Assembly: GCA_005786775.1 (NCBI GenBank)
Contig: SYDD01000303.1
Location: 1-15,996 of the forward strand
Direction of reading: 5' to 3'
Length of the DNA: 15,996 nt
Origin: Opitutaceae bacterium
GTDB taxonomy: Bacteria > Verrucomicrobiota > Verrucomicrobiia > Opitutales > Opitutaceae
Every line of letters starts with the position of its first letter. The first letter of the stretch is position 1. A program made the position numbers and the translations under genes. Of the stretch, positions 1-9,723 are shown piece by piece. The notes under the pieces were generated by a model, which was not told the origin of the DNA, did not search any database, and saw only the letters and a program-made list of their open reading frames with translations.

Positions 1-2
1 AC

Positions 3-971
3 CTCGATGACTCGCGACGTGTGTGGGAAGTGAGTCCTAACCGTCACGGTGGGCGGGAGAACCTGGAGGCGATCGCCTTCCTGCGCCGGGTAAATTACGC
101 GGTGCATCATTATCTTCCGGGCGTGTTGATGATCGCGGAGGAGAGCACCTCCTTTCCGGGGGTGAGCCGGCCGACGGCGCAGGGAGGGCTCGGTTTCGAC
201 TACAAGTGGAACATGGGGCTCATGCACGATACCCTGCGCTACTTCGAGAAGGAGCCCGTGGTGCGCCGACACCACCACTCCGATCTGACCTTTGGGATGC
301 TGTATCAGTACGCGGAGAACTTTATTACCGTGTACTCCCACGACGAGGTGGTCCACGGGAAGGGTTCCATGTTGCTCAAGATGGGCGCGTGGCACATCGC
401 CGAGAAGGCCGCGCACCTCCGCGCACTCTACGCGTACGCCTGGATGTGGCCGGGAAAGAAACTGCTGTTCATGGGCGGTGAGTTCGCGCAATCGCGGGAG
501 TGGGCCCACGACCGGAGCCTCGATTGGCACCTCTGCCAGTATCTCGACCACGAGGGCGTGCGGCGGCTGGTGCGCGACCTTAACCGGCTCTACACCGGCG
601 ATCCCGCGCTGGGCGCGCACGACCTCGATCCCCGCGGCTTCCGCTGGCTCAATTGCGACGCCGCCGACGCCAATGTCCTTGCTTTCCTCCGGACGGACTC
701 CGCGGAGGAGTCGCTCTACGCGGTGGTGGGCCACTTTGGGGGTGCCCGGCGCGAGCATCGCGTCGGGGTGCCGCGCCGCGGTTACTGGCGCGAGGTGCTC
801 AACACCAACAGCGAGTACTATGGCGGGACGGGCGCGGGCAACCTGGGTGGGCGGATGGCCGAGGACGTCCCGTGGGACGGCTGCGGCCAGTCCATTCTGG
901 TGACGCTGCCGCCGGTCACCGTCTGCGTCTTCCACTGGCGAACGGAGACGGCGGGTGGTCCGCCGCGCTGA
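3..971 (+). CDS. glgB: 1,4-alpha-glucan (glycogen) branching enzyme, C-terminal part
   Basis: GlgB is a cytoplasmic GH13 enzyme that cuts alpha-1,4-glucan chains and re-attaches them as alpha-1,6 branches in glycogen synthesis. The frame is open from base 3, so the gene begins left of the window. Visible family landmarks are the GGRENLEAI stretch just after the edge, MIAEEST with the presumed acid/base Glu at codon 138-140, FPGVSRP, and YSHDEVVHGKGSM with the presumed transition-state Asp at codon 342-344. The C-terminal all-beta domain follows and includes LNTNSEYYGG. The nucleophile motif (RVDAVxSM) would lie a few residues upstream and is not visible. The reading frame is intact to TGA at 969-971. 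It converges on the rhodanese gene with only 16 bases between the two stop codons. Recognition is firm; only the 5' end is missing. Confidence 0.97.
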   Translation, partial: LDDSRRVWEVSPNRHGGRENLEAIAFLRRVNYAVHHYLPGVLMIAEESTSFPGVSRPTAQGGLGFDYKWNMGLMHDTLRYFEKEPVVRRHHHSDLTFGMLYQYAENFITVYSHDEVVHGKGSMLLKMGAWHIAEKAAHLRALYAYAWMWPGKKLLFMGGEFAQSREWAHDRSLDWHLCQYLDHEGVRRLVRDLNRLYTGDPALGAHDLDPRGFRWLNCDAADANVLAFLRTDSAEESLYAVVGHFGGARREHRVGVPRRGYWREVLNTNSEYYGGTGAGNLGGRMAEDVPWDGCGQSILVTLPPVTVCVFHWRTETAGGPPR

Positions 972-987
972 GCCCCCTGGGCCGGGC

Positions 988-1374
988 CTAGTTGCGTTCG
1001 AGGGGTCCGCCGGCCTGACGCCAGCCGGCGAGGCCGGCCTTGAAGTGATGGACGTTAGTGTAGCCGAGGGCGGCCGCGGCGGTCGCGGCTGCGCGCCACG
1101 AGGGGCACGCCTCGCTGCCGCAATAGGCCACGATGAGCGCGCGCTTGTCCGCTGGAAGGAGCCGCGCGAGGTCCGCCTTACGAGCGGCGTAGTCGATGGC
1201 GCCGGGCAGGTGGCCACTGCGGTAGGAGGAGGAGCCGTTGGCGTCGATCAGGGTCACCGGGCCGACGGCCAGCGCGCGCACCAGATCCTCGCGGGCGATG
1301 ACGGGGAACTTCTCGGCGGCAAGGGCGGTGGCGGTGCCGAGCAGGAGAGCGAGGAGGAGGGCGAGGGGGCGCAT
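988..1374 (-). CDS. Exported single-domain rhodanese-like protein
   Basis: A 128-residue protein with a Sec-type signal peptide (about residues 1-20, MRPLALLLALLLG then ALAAEKF) and one rhodanese domain. Rhodanese domains carry a catalytic Cys that accepts sulfane sulfur. The loop here reads YCGSEACPS, so Cys85 is the likely active Cys with a second Cys at 90, as in several exported rhodaneses. Other family marks are LIDANG, GHLPGAI and the C-terminal GLAGW. It is probably periplasmic. The start at ATG 1374 is chosen because it gives a clean signal peptide and lies 11 bases after the upstream TIM-barrel gene; the leader reads TTTTCCG directly before ATG with no Shine-Dalgarno. It is the last gene of the cytochrome/DUF1501/TIM operon. 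Its substrate is unknown, and a purely structural role is possible. Confidence 0.85.
   Translation of the reverse strand: MRPLALLLALLLGTATALAAEKFPVIAREDLVRALAVGPVTLIDANGSSSYRSGHLPGAIDYAARKADLARLLPADKRALIVAYCGSEACPSWRAAATAAAALGYTNVHHFKAGLAGWRQAGGPLERN
1008..1030 (+). terminator. Possible hairpin downstream of glgB
   Basis: CGCCGGC (1008-1014) and GCCGGCG (1024-1030) can form a 7-bp stem with a 9-base loop, starting 36 bases after the glgB stop. It lies inside the 3' end of the convergent rhodanese gene and has no T-run, so it may simply be coding sequence. It is the only stem I see that could end glgB transcription. Confidence 0.22.
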
Positions 1375-1385
1375 CGGAAAACGTT

Positions 1386-2339
1386 TCAACCAAAGGCGCG
1401 GCGCAGGAGCTCGAGGCTGCCTGGCACGGCGGTGGCGGGGTCCTCCTTGCCCTCCATCTCGAGCGCCACCCAGCCCGAGTAACCCGCGGCCGCGAGCAGC
1501 CCGGCGATACGGGGGTAGTCGAGGTCGAGCGTGTACCATTCGCCGCCGCCCGGGTAGGTCTTGGCCTGCACGTAGACGGTGCGCGGGGCGATTGCCGCCA
1601 GCTGCGGGTAGATGTCGTCGAGGAAGTTCCCGGTGTCCATCAGCGCGCCGAGCCAGGGCGAGTCGAACTGGCCGAGGAGGCGCAGGAGGCCGGCGGCGGT
1701 GCGCGCGAGACCCCAGTGGTTCTCGAGGGCGAGCACGACGCCGCACTCCTCGGCCTTCGGCAGGCAGCGGGCGAGGCCCTCCGCGCACCACTTGAAGCCC
1801 TCGTCCTCGGTGCGGCCGGGGAGCACCGGCTCGATCCCCCGGTTGGCCATCAGTTCATCAAAGCTCCGGATCGTGCCCCAGCGGCCGGTGTTGACCCGGA
1901 TCGAGGGGCAGCCGAGCTCGTGCGCGATCTCGAGGCAGCGGTGCGTGTGCTGCACCTCGGCGGTGAGCTCCGCGGGATCGGCCTTCACAAAGCTCTGGTG
2001 CGTGGAAAGGCAGCAGATCGACAGGCCCCGGCGAAAGGCGTGGCGGCGAAGGCGGCGGAGATAGGCCCGGCCGGCGGCGTCGAGCGGGCCGCGCTCGGGC
2101 AGTTCCATCTGGCGGTGGAGGATGTCCACCCCGGCGCAACCGAGCTCGGCCGCGCGGTCCATCACCGTCTCGATGGGGACCTTGGGGGTGCGGAAGTGCC
2201 AGTATGAGTAGGAGGCCACCGCGAGGCGCACCCGTGGGCGGGCGGTGCCGGCGGCGGGGGAGGGCGGCGTCCCGGCGGGCAGGAGGGAAGCGGCGCCGCC
2301 GGCGAGGGCGGCGAGGGCGTGGCGGCGGCTCAGGGGCAT
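1386..2339 (-). CDS. Exported xylose-isomerase-like TIM-barrel protein (sugar phosphate isomerase/epimerase family)
   Basis: A 317-residue protein of the AP-endonuclease-2/xylose-isomerase-like TIM-barrel family, whose members isomerise, epimerise or beta-eliminate sugars with a divalent metal. The N-terminus MPLSRRHALAALAGG is a Tat-like twin-arginine signal followed by a small-residue stretch to about residue 30, so the barrel probably works outside the cytoplasm. Predicted metal ligands are Glu206 (LALENH), Asp235 (LMDTGNF) and Glu294 (VALEMEG). The usual His of the third ligand strand appears as Gln258 (VYVQAK). ATG 2339 is five bases after the DUF1501 stop (TGATCCCGATG), so translation is probably coupled; the longer open frame upstream is only shadow of DUF1501. 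The family is clear, but the substrate cannot be read from sequence. Confidence 0.9.
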   Translation of the reverse strand: MPLSRRHALAALAGGAASLLPAGTPPSPAAGTARPRVRLAVASYSYWHFRTPKVPIETVMDRAAELGCAGVDILHRQMELPERGPLDAAGRAYLRRLRRHAFRRGLSICCLSTHQSFVKADPAELTAEVQHTHRCLEIAHELGCPSIRVNTGRWGTIRSFDELMANRGIEPVLPGRTEDEGFKWCAEGLARCLPKAEECGVVLALENHWGLARTAAGLLRLLGQFDSPWLGALMDTGNFLDDIYPQLAAIAPRTVYVQAKTYPGGGEWYTLDLDYPRIAGLLAAAGYSGWVALEMEGKEDPATAVPGSLELLRRAFG

Positions 2340-2344
2340 CGGGA

Positions 2345-3781
<1,437 letters not shown>

Positions 3782-3786
3782 CGGGA

Positions 3787-6700
3787 TCAGGGCTTGGTCA
3801 GGGTCTCGTCCAGGTTGAGCATCACGCGGGCCACAAGGGTCCACGCGGCCAGCTCGGCCGGGGTGGCGTCCGCGGGGAGATCCGCGGCCTTGAGGCGGGC
3901 GGGGAAGGCGACCTCGGCCGCGGGGAGTTCCCCGCGCTGGAGGCGGCCCCGGGACTCCGTGAGGAGGCGGCGCACCGCGGCCTGCTCCGCCGGCCGCGGG
4001 GGCCGTGCGGTGCACAGGTGGTAGGCGAGGTCGATGCGGCTCTCGTCGGAGGCGCCGCCCTCGCGCCACAGGCGGAGGGCCAGGGCCTGCGCGGCCTCGA
4101 CGAAGATGGGCTCGTTCAGGCCGGTGAGGGCGGCGAGGGGCGTGTTGGAGCGGACGCGCCGGGCGCAGGCGAAGTCCGCGTTCGGCGCGTCGAAGGCGCT
4201 CAGCATCGGATCCGGCATCGAGCGCTTGCGGAAAAGGTACAGGCCGCGGCGGTAGCGCTGCGCGTCCTCCGGCGGCTGCCAGTAGGTCGGCCGCACGTAG
4301 TTGTAGGCGAGGACGTTCTCGGGCACGGGCGGGAACACGCTCGGGCCGCCGACTTGGTGGTGCAGCAACCCGGCGATCGCGAGGGCGGAATCGCGCACGA
4401 TCTCGGCGTCGACCCGGAAGCGCGGCCCGCGGGCCAGCAGGCGGTTGGCCGGATCGCGTTCCCGTAGCGCGGCGGTGCCCGCGGAGTCCTGCTGGTAGAT
4501 CCGGCTGGTCACGATGCGCAGGATCAGCTCCTTGTGGCTCCAGCACTGGTCCATGAAGTCGACCGCCAGCCAGTCGAGCAGCTCCCGGTGCTCGGGCGGG
4601 CTGGAGCGGATGCCGAAGTCCTCGGGCGTCTCGACGAGGCCCGCGCCGAAGAGGGTCTGCCAGACGCGGTTGACCGCGACGCGCGCGGTGAGCGGAGCGC
4701 GCCGGTCGACGAGCCAGCGGGCGAAGCCGAGGCGGTCGCGCGGCGTGTCCTCGGGCCAAGGGTTCAGGGCGGCGGGGACGCGCGGCTGCACGGCGTGCTT
4801 CGGGCGGTCCCAGGCGCCGCGGTCGAGCAGGCGCGTCTCGCGGGCGTGAACGCCCCCGCGCTCGCGGAGGTGCAGCACGGACGTCGGCGCCGCCGGATAG
4901 CGCTTCCAAGCGGCCTCGGCCTCGTTGTGGAACTTGCGCGCCGCGGGCTCCTGGGCGCGCCAGGCGCGGAACAGCGTGGTCCGCTGCCGCTCGTCGCGCG
5001 CGTCGGCGGGCACCTCCAGGGCCAGCATTGCGGCGTGGTCCACCGGGGGGACCTGCGGGTCGGGCGCGCGGGTCAGCGAAATGCGGGCGCAGCCGAGCGC
5101 GGTGTTGTGGCGGCCATTGTCGTCGCCGCTGTGGTGCATCCGCAGCAGCACCCGGAGCTTGGTGCCCGCGGGGTGGCGCAGCGGTTCCGCGAACCGCACG
5201 ACGGCCGCCGATTCCGTGTTGCGCCGGCCCGGGCCGCGGTCCGCGCGCCACGCCGTGTCGTTGGAACCGTCGATCATCAGGTCGGGGCCGCCGATGATGC
5301 GGCGCCGCTCCTTGTCAAAGTTCGCCTTCCACTCCTCCTCGAGGCCGCGGACCGGTTCCGCGAAGTCCGCCGTCGCGTCCCGCAGCGCCACCTTCTCCCA
5401 CTGGTCGCAGCCGGGCGGCATCACGCTCACCTCCAGCTCGCTGAGCGCCCACGTCCCGTACTTGCTGCGTCCGGGACCGTTGAACTCGAGGTCCCCGTGC
5501 GTGAGGGCCTCGAGGCGGAGGCCGGTGACGCCATCGAGGGCCGGGGTGCCGATCACGAAGATGTCCCCGCGCGTGGTCGGGTGGCCAAGGGTGAGGATGG
5601 AGTGGTCGGCGAGCTGGACCGGATGGTTGAGCCCGCTGGTGCTGGCGAGTTCCTCGGCGATGAGGGGTGCCCACGGGAGGCACCGGCCGGCGAGGTCGGC
5701 CTCCCACCGGCTGAGCCGCTCCGCCCAATCCGGCACGGCGGCCTTGGTGCGCGTGTCGATGGCGGCGAGATCGCGGCGGAGGGTCTCGATCAGCTGCTGC
5801 TGCTCCGGGGTATAGACCCAGGACTGGGCCTCGTAGGTTGAGTTAAAGAAGGCGTAGAGGCCGAAGTACTCGTCGTGGGTGATCGGGTCGAACTTGTGCG
5901 TGTGGCACTGCGCGCACTGCAGGCTCAGGCCGATCGTGGCCTTCCCGACGCAGTCGAGGCGGTCAAACATCCCCTCGATGCGGAACTGCTCGGGGATGAT
6001 CGCGCCCTCCTCGTTGACCATCCCGTTGCGCAGGAAGCCGGTCGCCACGATCTGCTCCTGCGTGGCGCCGGGGAGGAGGTCCCCGGCGATCTGCTCGGTC
6101 AGGAAACGGTCGTACCCGAGGTCCCGGTTGAAGGCGCGGATCACCCAGTCCCGCCACGCCCACTGCTCGCGCGGCAGGTCCTTCTCGTAGCCGTTGCTGT
6201 CAGCGTAACGGGCGGCGTCGAGCCACACCCGGGCCCAGCGTTCGCCGAAGCGCTCATCCGCCACGAGGCGGCGGGCGAGGTCCTCGGTGGCGGCGGGCAG
6301 GCCCCGTGTGGCGGCCGCGAGCACGAAGGCGGCGACTTCCGCCGGCGGTGGCGGCAGGCCGATGAGATCGAGGTGCAGGCGGCGACAGAGGACGGCGGGA
6401 TCGGCCGCAGGGGAGAAGTCGAGCTGGTTGGAGCGCAGTCGCGCCGCCACGAAGGCATCGACGGGATGGCCGCCGGCCACCAGAGGTTCCACCTTCACGG
6501 GCGGCACGAAGGCCCAGTGGGGCGCGTAAGGTGCCCCGGCCTCAACCCAGCGCCGCAGCACCTCCTGCTCGCGCGCTCCGACCTTCTTGCCCTCCTTGGG
6601 CGGCGGCATCACCTCGTCCTCGTGGGGTGAAAGGATCCGCGCGAGCAGCTCGCTCTCGGCGGTTTTGCCCGGGACGAGCGCGGCGACGCCGGACTTGCCG

Positions 6701-6906
6701 CCCTTGAGCGCCGCCTCGCGGTCGTCGAGGCGCAGCCCCCCGCGGCGGTCCTGGTCATCCGGCCCGTGGCAGTGGAAGCAGTATTCAGCGAGGATCGGCT
6801 GCACCTCGCGGGTGAAGTCGACCTCCGGCGCGGCCGGGGCCTGCGCGGCACCGAGGCCCGCGGGGAGCAACAGCCAGCAGAGGGGGAGGAAACGTGGGCC
6901 GTTCAT
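3787..6906 (-). CDS. Planctomycete-type cytochrome c-like protein, PSCyt1-DUF1549-DUF1553
   Basis: A 1039-residue exported protein. The Sec signal covers about residues 1-23. PSCyt1 follows, with a haem-binding CFHCH (Cys43, Cys46, His47) and MPPPKEG near Met100 as a plausible axial ligand. DUF1549 spans roughly 145-360 and contains a second CAQCH at 331-335 (SLQCAQCHTHKFDPI), a conserved family feature. A middle region about 420-640 with DGSNDTAW looks like a beta-sandwich or carbohydrate-binding insert. DUF1553 fills about 725-985 (RVAVNRVWQTLFG, TSRIYQQ, NTPLAALTGLNEP). The family is thought to be redox-active outside the cytoplasm, but the reaction is unknown. ATG 6906 is chosen over a TTG at 6921 because the signal peptide starts there. 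It is the first gene of a four-gene operon and its stop is five bases from the next start. Confidence 0.95.
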   Translation of the reverse strand: MNGPRFLPLCWLLLPAGLGAAQAPAAPEVDFTREVQPILAEYCFHCHGPDDQDRRGGLRLDDREAALKGGKSGVAALVPGKTAESELLARILSPHEDEVMPPPKEGKKVGAREQEVLRRWVEAGAPYAPHWAFVPPVKVEPLVAGGHPVDAFVAARLRSNQLDFSPAADPAVLCRRLHLDLIGLPPPPAEVAAFVLAAATRGLPAATEDLARRLVADERFGERWARVWLDAARYADSNGYEKDLPREQWAWRDWVIRAFNRDLGYDRFLTEQIAGDLLPGATQEQIVATGFLRNGMVNEEGAIIPEQFRIEGMFDRLDCVGKATIGLSLQCAQCHTHKFDPITHDEYFGLYAFFNSTYEAQSWVYTPEQQQLIETLRRDLAAIDTRTKAAVPDWAERLSRWEADLAGRCLPWAPLIAEELASTSGLNHPVQLADHSILTLGHPTTRGDIFVIGTPALDGVTGLRLEALTHGDLEFNGPGRSKYGTWALSELEVSVMPPGCDQWEKVALRDATADFAEPVRGLEEEWKANFDKERRRIIGGPDLMIDGSNDTAWRADRGPGRRNTESAAVVRFAEPLRHPAGTKLRVLLRMHHSGDDNGRHNTALGCARISLTRAPDPQVPPVDHAAMLALEVPADARDERQRTTLFRAWRAQEPAARKFHNEAEAAWKRYPAAPTSVLHLRERGGVHARETRLLDRGAWDRPKHAVQPRVPAALNPWPEDTPRDRLGFARWLVDRRAPLTARVAVNRVWQTLFGAGLVETPEDFGIRSSPPEHRELLDWLAVDFMDQCWSHKELILRIVTSRIYQQDSAGTAALRERDPANRLLARGPRFRVDAEIVRDSALAIAGLLHHQVGGPSVFPPVPENVLAYNYVRPTYWQPPEDAQRYRRGLYLFRKRSMPDPMLSAFDAPNADFACARRVRSNTPLAALTGLNEPIFVEAAQALALRLWREGGASDESRIDLAYHLCTARPPRPAEQAAVRRLLTESRGRLQRGELPAAEVAFPARLKAADLPADATPAELAAWTLVARVMLNLDETLTKP

Positions 6907-7016
6907 AGGCGAGCGCGACAAGTCCGGAGCAAATCACCCCGCGGGCGGCAGGCGAGCCGGATGTGGGGGAATCCCACGCCGGATTTCTCCCCCGCGTCCG
7001 TCCCGCGGACGCGGGA
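6907..7016 (-). promoter_or_regulatory. Leader region of the cytochrome operon
   Basis: These 110 bases separate the lyase stop from the cytochrome start and should hold the promoter if the operon is transcribed separately. Besides the 6991-7015 hairpin there is a second imperfect stem: CCGG-GTGGG (6957-6967) can pair with CCCAC-CCGG (6973-6982) with a small bulge. No convincing -35/-10 pair and no Shine-Dalgarno precede ATG 6906; the bases directly before it read CTCGCCT. Confidence 0.35.
6991..7015 (-). terminator. Hairpin directly after the lyase gene
   Basis: CCCGCGTCCG (6991-7000) and CGGACGCGGG (7006-7015) form a perfect 10-bp stem with a 5-base loop, one base after the TGA of the lyase gene in the direction of transcription. 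The stem is very GC-rich, but no U-run follows on the minus strand. It could be a factor-assisted terminator, an attenuator or an mRNA 3'-end stabiliser between the LacI-lyase unit and the cytochrome operon. Confidence 0.6.
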
Positions 7017-9707
7017 TCAGGGCAGCTCGTAGGCCTCGCCGAGCACGGTGCCCGTGGCGGAACCCTTGGGCGCCACCTGGAAGGTGTAGGCACCTGGCGT
7101 CAGCTGGACCAGCAGGGCGGCGTCGGCTGCGCCGGGATCCAGGGGAAAGGCCTGCACGGCGGCCGCCGCACCGCGGATCTCGCTCCCCCACGGGCTCGCG
7201 TGCCAGTCGTCGTTGGCGCCGATCCGCTGGTCGCCACGGAACAGCGTCAGCTGCGGGTCCGCCAGGGCGCCTTCCACGCCGAAGGCACCCAGCGCGGGCC
7301 CGATCCCGCGCAGCAGGAACCAGCGCGGCGCGCCGGCCGCCACGGTGAGGCCGATGGTGAGCGGGGCGGTGGGCGTGGTGCGGCCGCGGGTGGAGAGATT
7401 GACCAGCCGGGAGCCGGCGCCGCCGGCGTCGTACAATTCCAGCAGGGAGGCGCCCGCGCCCGCGTCCGCGGACTCGACCTGGGCGGTGTAGCTGCCGCCG
7501 GGCAGTTCCAAGAGCAGGCCGGCGTCGGCGCTCCCGGGCGAAAGCGGGAACGCGCCCACCCGGGCCGCCGCCGGCGCCAGCGCGGCGCCCCACGAGTCGT
7601 TGCGGGCGACTTCGCCGGCCGCGCCGCGCACTACCAGCAGGGGATCCCGCAGAAGCCCGTCGACGCCGAACGGGGCGAGCCCTGGTCCGACCGCGCGGAG
7701 CACGAGCGCCTTGCGCCCCGGACCAGACACGGTGAAGCCCGCGATCAGCGCGCCCTCCCCGGGCTGGGTGGCGCCCAGCGTCGACAGGTTACCCAGCTCG
7801 GCGGGGACGGTGGCCGCCGCGACCGGTGGCAGCAGCGGCGTGGCCCGCGTGACGGTCACGCGCAGGCGGCCGCGCGCCAGCGGCTGGGTGAAGTCGAGCC
7901 CGAGCCGCGTCGGCTGGCGGCCCCCGGGGAGATTTTCCGTGATCGTCGTGGCCGTGACGGCGACGTTGCCGCCCTCGGGCTCGACGCGTACGTGGACCCG
8001 GTCGTTCCCAGTGCCGAGCTCGAGGAGGCCAGGGCTGATCTCCCGCCAGGGCGAAAAAGTGATGAGCGCGCTGCCAAAGCTCTCCGGCGTGGAAAACTCG
8101 AAGTCGTCGGTGATGACGAAGGCCTCGTCGGCGCCGCGCCGGCAGAGGAACTCGCGGTCGAGGCGGCGCAGCGAGGGCACTTCGTAGGCTCCGCGGAGGT
8201 CCAGGAGCAGGCGGTCCCGGGCGCGCGTCCACTCGGTGGCGCGCACCTGGGCGGCGAAGGCACGGCCGGTGGATTGCAGGCGGCCGGCGACGACGGGAAC
8301 GGGATGGCCGCGGGAGTTGAGGACCTCGCTCTCGTAGCGCCGGGCGCTGAAGGTGCGGGCGGTGTAGACCTCGCTGCCGGGGTCGGCGAGGAGGACGGTG
8401 GTGCCCAGCGCGACTACGAAGCTGCCGAGATCATTGTGGTTGTGGAGCTCGTCGTTGTGCCCGCCCTTGATGGCGGCGCCAAAATCGGCCGTCGCGCGGG
8501 CGATCAGGACTTGTGCGGAGTCGAACCAGTGGCGCAGTTCCGGCTGGGGCGGAGTGGCGCTGGCCGGGGGCGTCGAGGGGGTCCAGAGTCGGACCGCGCT
8601 GATGTAGAGCTGGTCGCGGGCGATCTCGGCCCAGCCGAGGGCGGGCAGACGGGCGGGCTGGCTGCCGCCGGCGAGTTGGCGGTGGGCGAGCGGGGCCACC
8701 CAGTTGGCGGGCTGGACCGTGGTGGTGTTGTCCGAGAATGCGGGGTAGATCCGCGGCAGGATCTCCATCCCCGCGGGGTACGCGTTGACGCGCGCGAGCT
8801 TCTCGCCCTGCAGCAGGCGCAGGGCGCCTCCGGTGCCCGCGAACGCGGCCTCCGCGAGGAGCGCGTGGTGGCCGAACCCGTAGCTCCAGTAACCGATGCC
8901 CTCGCTGCAGTAACCGTCCTCGGTGAAGCCGCCGACGAAGTAGGGCAGATTGGCCTCCGCACTCGCGAGCACCTCCGCCCGCACCGTGCGATCCGGCACT
9001 GCGGCGAGCGCGGTGCCGGCGACGCCCGCGTGGCAGACCGCGTTCCAGTTGCTGTTGGTGTGCACCCACCACATCCCGCCCCGGGGCCCGTTGCGGATCG
9101 CGTTGAGGTAGGGGTCGACGATGCGCCGGCGCAGTTCCGACTGCAGCCGGGTGAGTCGGGCCGCACCCAAGCCCTCGCCGAACCAGCCGGCGACCGTCGC
9201 GAGGCTCCAGCCACGCATCGCGGCCCCCAGGTCAACTTCCACGACGCGGCCGTTGAAGTTGTCGAGGTTCGCGTCGTGGGCCGGCAGCGTCCACGCCTTC
9301 TCGTCGAGGATGGCGTCGACCTCCCGCTGGACCGCGGCGAGGTAGCGGCCGCGGCCGTCGAGCGCCTCGGCCCAGGCGAAGGTGGTGAGCCGGTCGCGTC
9401 GGCTGTTGTAGACGGTCTCGTAGGTGGTGCGGACGCCCGTGCGCGAGTACGTCAGGTAAAGGTCGTCGGTGACCGCGGGGGGCGCCGTGTTCACGAGGCG
9501 GTCCGCCTCGGTGAGCAGCTCGCGCAGCGGCAGGCGGGCGCCGAGTTCGGTCCACGCCGCGCGGTCGGCGGCGGGTCGACCCACCGGGGCGGGGGAGGGT
9601 GGCAGCAGCGCGGCGACCTCGGTGATGCGGGCGGCGGTAGGGCGAACGGCCGCGGTGGCGGGTGGGAGCGCGGCGAGCAGGAGCGGGATGAGCAGGGCGC
9701 GGTTCAT
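7017..9707 (-). CDS. Secreted heparinase II/III-like polysaccharide lyase with two C-terminal modules
   Basis: An 896-residue secreted protein with a signal peptide at about 1-19 (ALLIPLLLAALPPATA). Residues about 50-370 resemble the alpha/alpha-barrel of heparinase/alginate-lyase-like enzymes and include NSNWNAVCHAG (216-228) and a Tyr-rich SEGIGYWSYGFGHH around 268-281. Residues about 395-600 are the heparinase II/III beta-sheet domain, with GGHNDELHNHNDLGSF (415-430). The Asn/His/Tyr residues there are the usual candidates for uronate binding and catalysis, so the likely reaction is beta-elimination of a uronic-acid polymer, but the polymer is not identifiable. Two tandem modules fill 638-896. 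ATG 9707 follows the LacI stop by 16 bases and has TTTTTTCCGCG before it. It is co-transcribed with the regulator. Confidence 0.9.
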   Translation of the reverse strand: MNRALLIPLLLAALPPATAAVRPTAARITEVAALLPPSPAPVGRPAADRAAWTELGARLPLRELLTEADRLVNTAPPAVTDDLYLTYSRTGVRTTYETVYNSRRDRLTTFAWAEALDGRGRYLAAVQREVDAILDEKAWTLPAHDANLDNFNGRVVEVDLGAAMRGWSLATVAGWFGEGLGAARLTRLQSELRRRIVDPYLNAIRNGPRGGMWWVHTNSNWNAVCHAGVAGTALAAVPDRTVRAEVLASAEANLPYFVGGFTEDGYCSEGIGYWSYGFGHHALLAEAAFAGTGGALRLLQGEKLARVNAYPAGMEILPRIYPAFSDNTTTVQPANWVAPLAHRQLAGGSQPARLPALGWAEIARDQLYISAVRLWTPSTPPASATPPQPELRHWFDSAQVLIARATADFGAAIKGGHNDELHNHNDLGSFVVALGTTVLLADPGSEVYTARTFSARRYESEVLNSRGHPVPVVAGRLQSTGRAFAAQVRATEWTRARDRLLLDLRGAYEVPSLRRLDREFLCRRGADEAFVITDDFEFSTPESFGSALITFSPWREISPGLLELGTGNDRVHVRVEPEGGNVAVTATTITENLPGGRQPTRLGLDFTQPLARGRLRVTVTRATPLLPPVAAATVPAELGNLSTLGATQPGEGALIAGFTVSGPGRKALVLRAVGPGLAPFGVDGLLRDPLLVVRGAAGEVARNDSWGAALAPAAARVGAFPLSPGSADAGLLLELPGGSYTAQVESADAGAGASLLELYDAGGAGSRLVNLSTRGRTTPTAPLTIGLTVAAGAPRWFLLRGIGPALGAFGVEGALADPQLTLFRGDQRIGANDDWHASPWGSEIRGAAAAVQAFPLDPGAADAALLVQLTPGAYTFQVAPKGSATGTVLGEAYELP
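7020..7406 (-). repeat. C-terminal module, copy 2 (NLSTRG type)
   Basis: Residues 768-896 of the lyase. The module opens with LVNLSTRG, then LLRGIGPALGAFGVEGALADP, NDDW, AFPLDPGAADAALL and PGAYTFQV. It aligns along its length with the preceding copy. This module recurs at the ends of secreted Opitutaceae proteins. I infer a binding, spacing or surface-attachment role; no function is established by the sequence. Confidence 0.75.
7407..7796 (-). repeat. C-terminal module, copy 1 (NLST type)
   Basis: Residues 638-767 of the lyase, about 130 residues like copy 2. Shared positions with copy 2 include NLST, GxTV, LxLRxxGPxLxxFGVxGxLxDPxL, NDxW, AFPLxPGxADAxLL and GxYTxQV, ending in LLELYDAG. The copies are clearly homologous but well diverged, so this is an old duplication rather than a recent tandem DNA repeat. 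Confidence 0.75.
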
Positions 9708-9723
9708 CGCGGAAAAAAGGCGT

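Noticed and set aside
6907..6921. Longer cytochrome start at TTG 6921
   Set aside because: It adds only MSRSP before the signal peptide. ATG 6906 gives a normal Sec signal directly.
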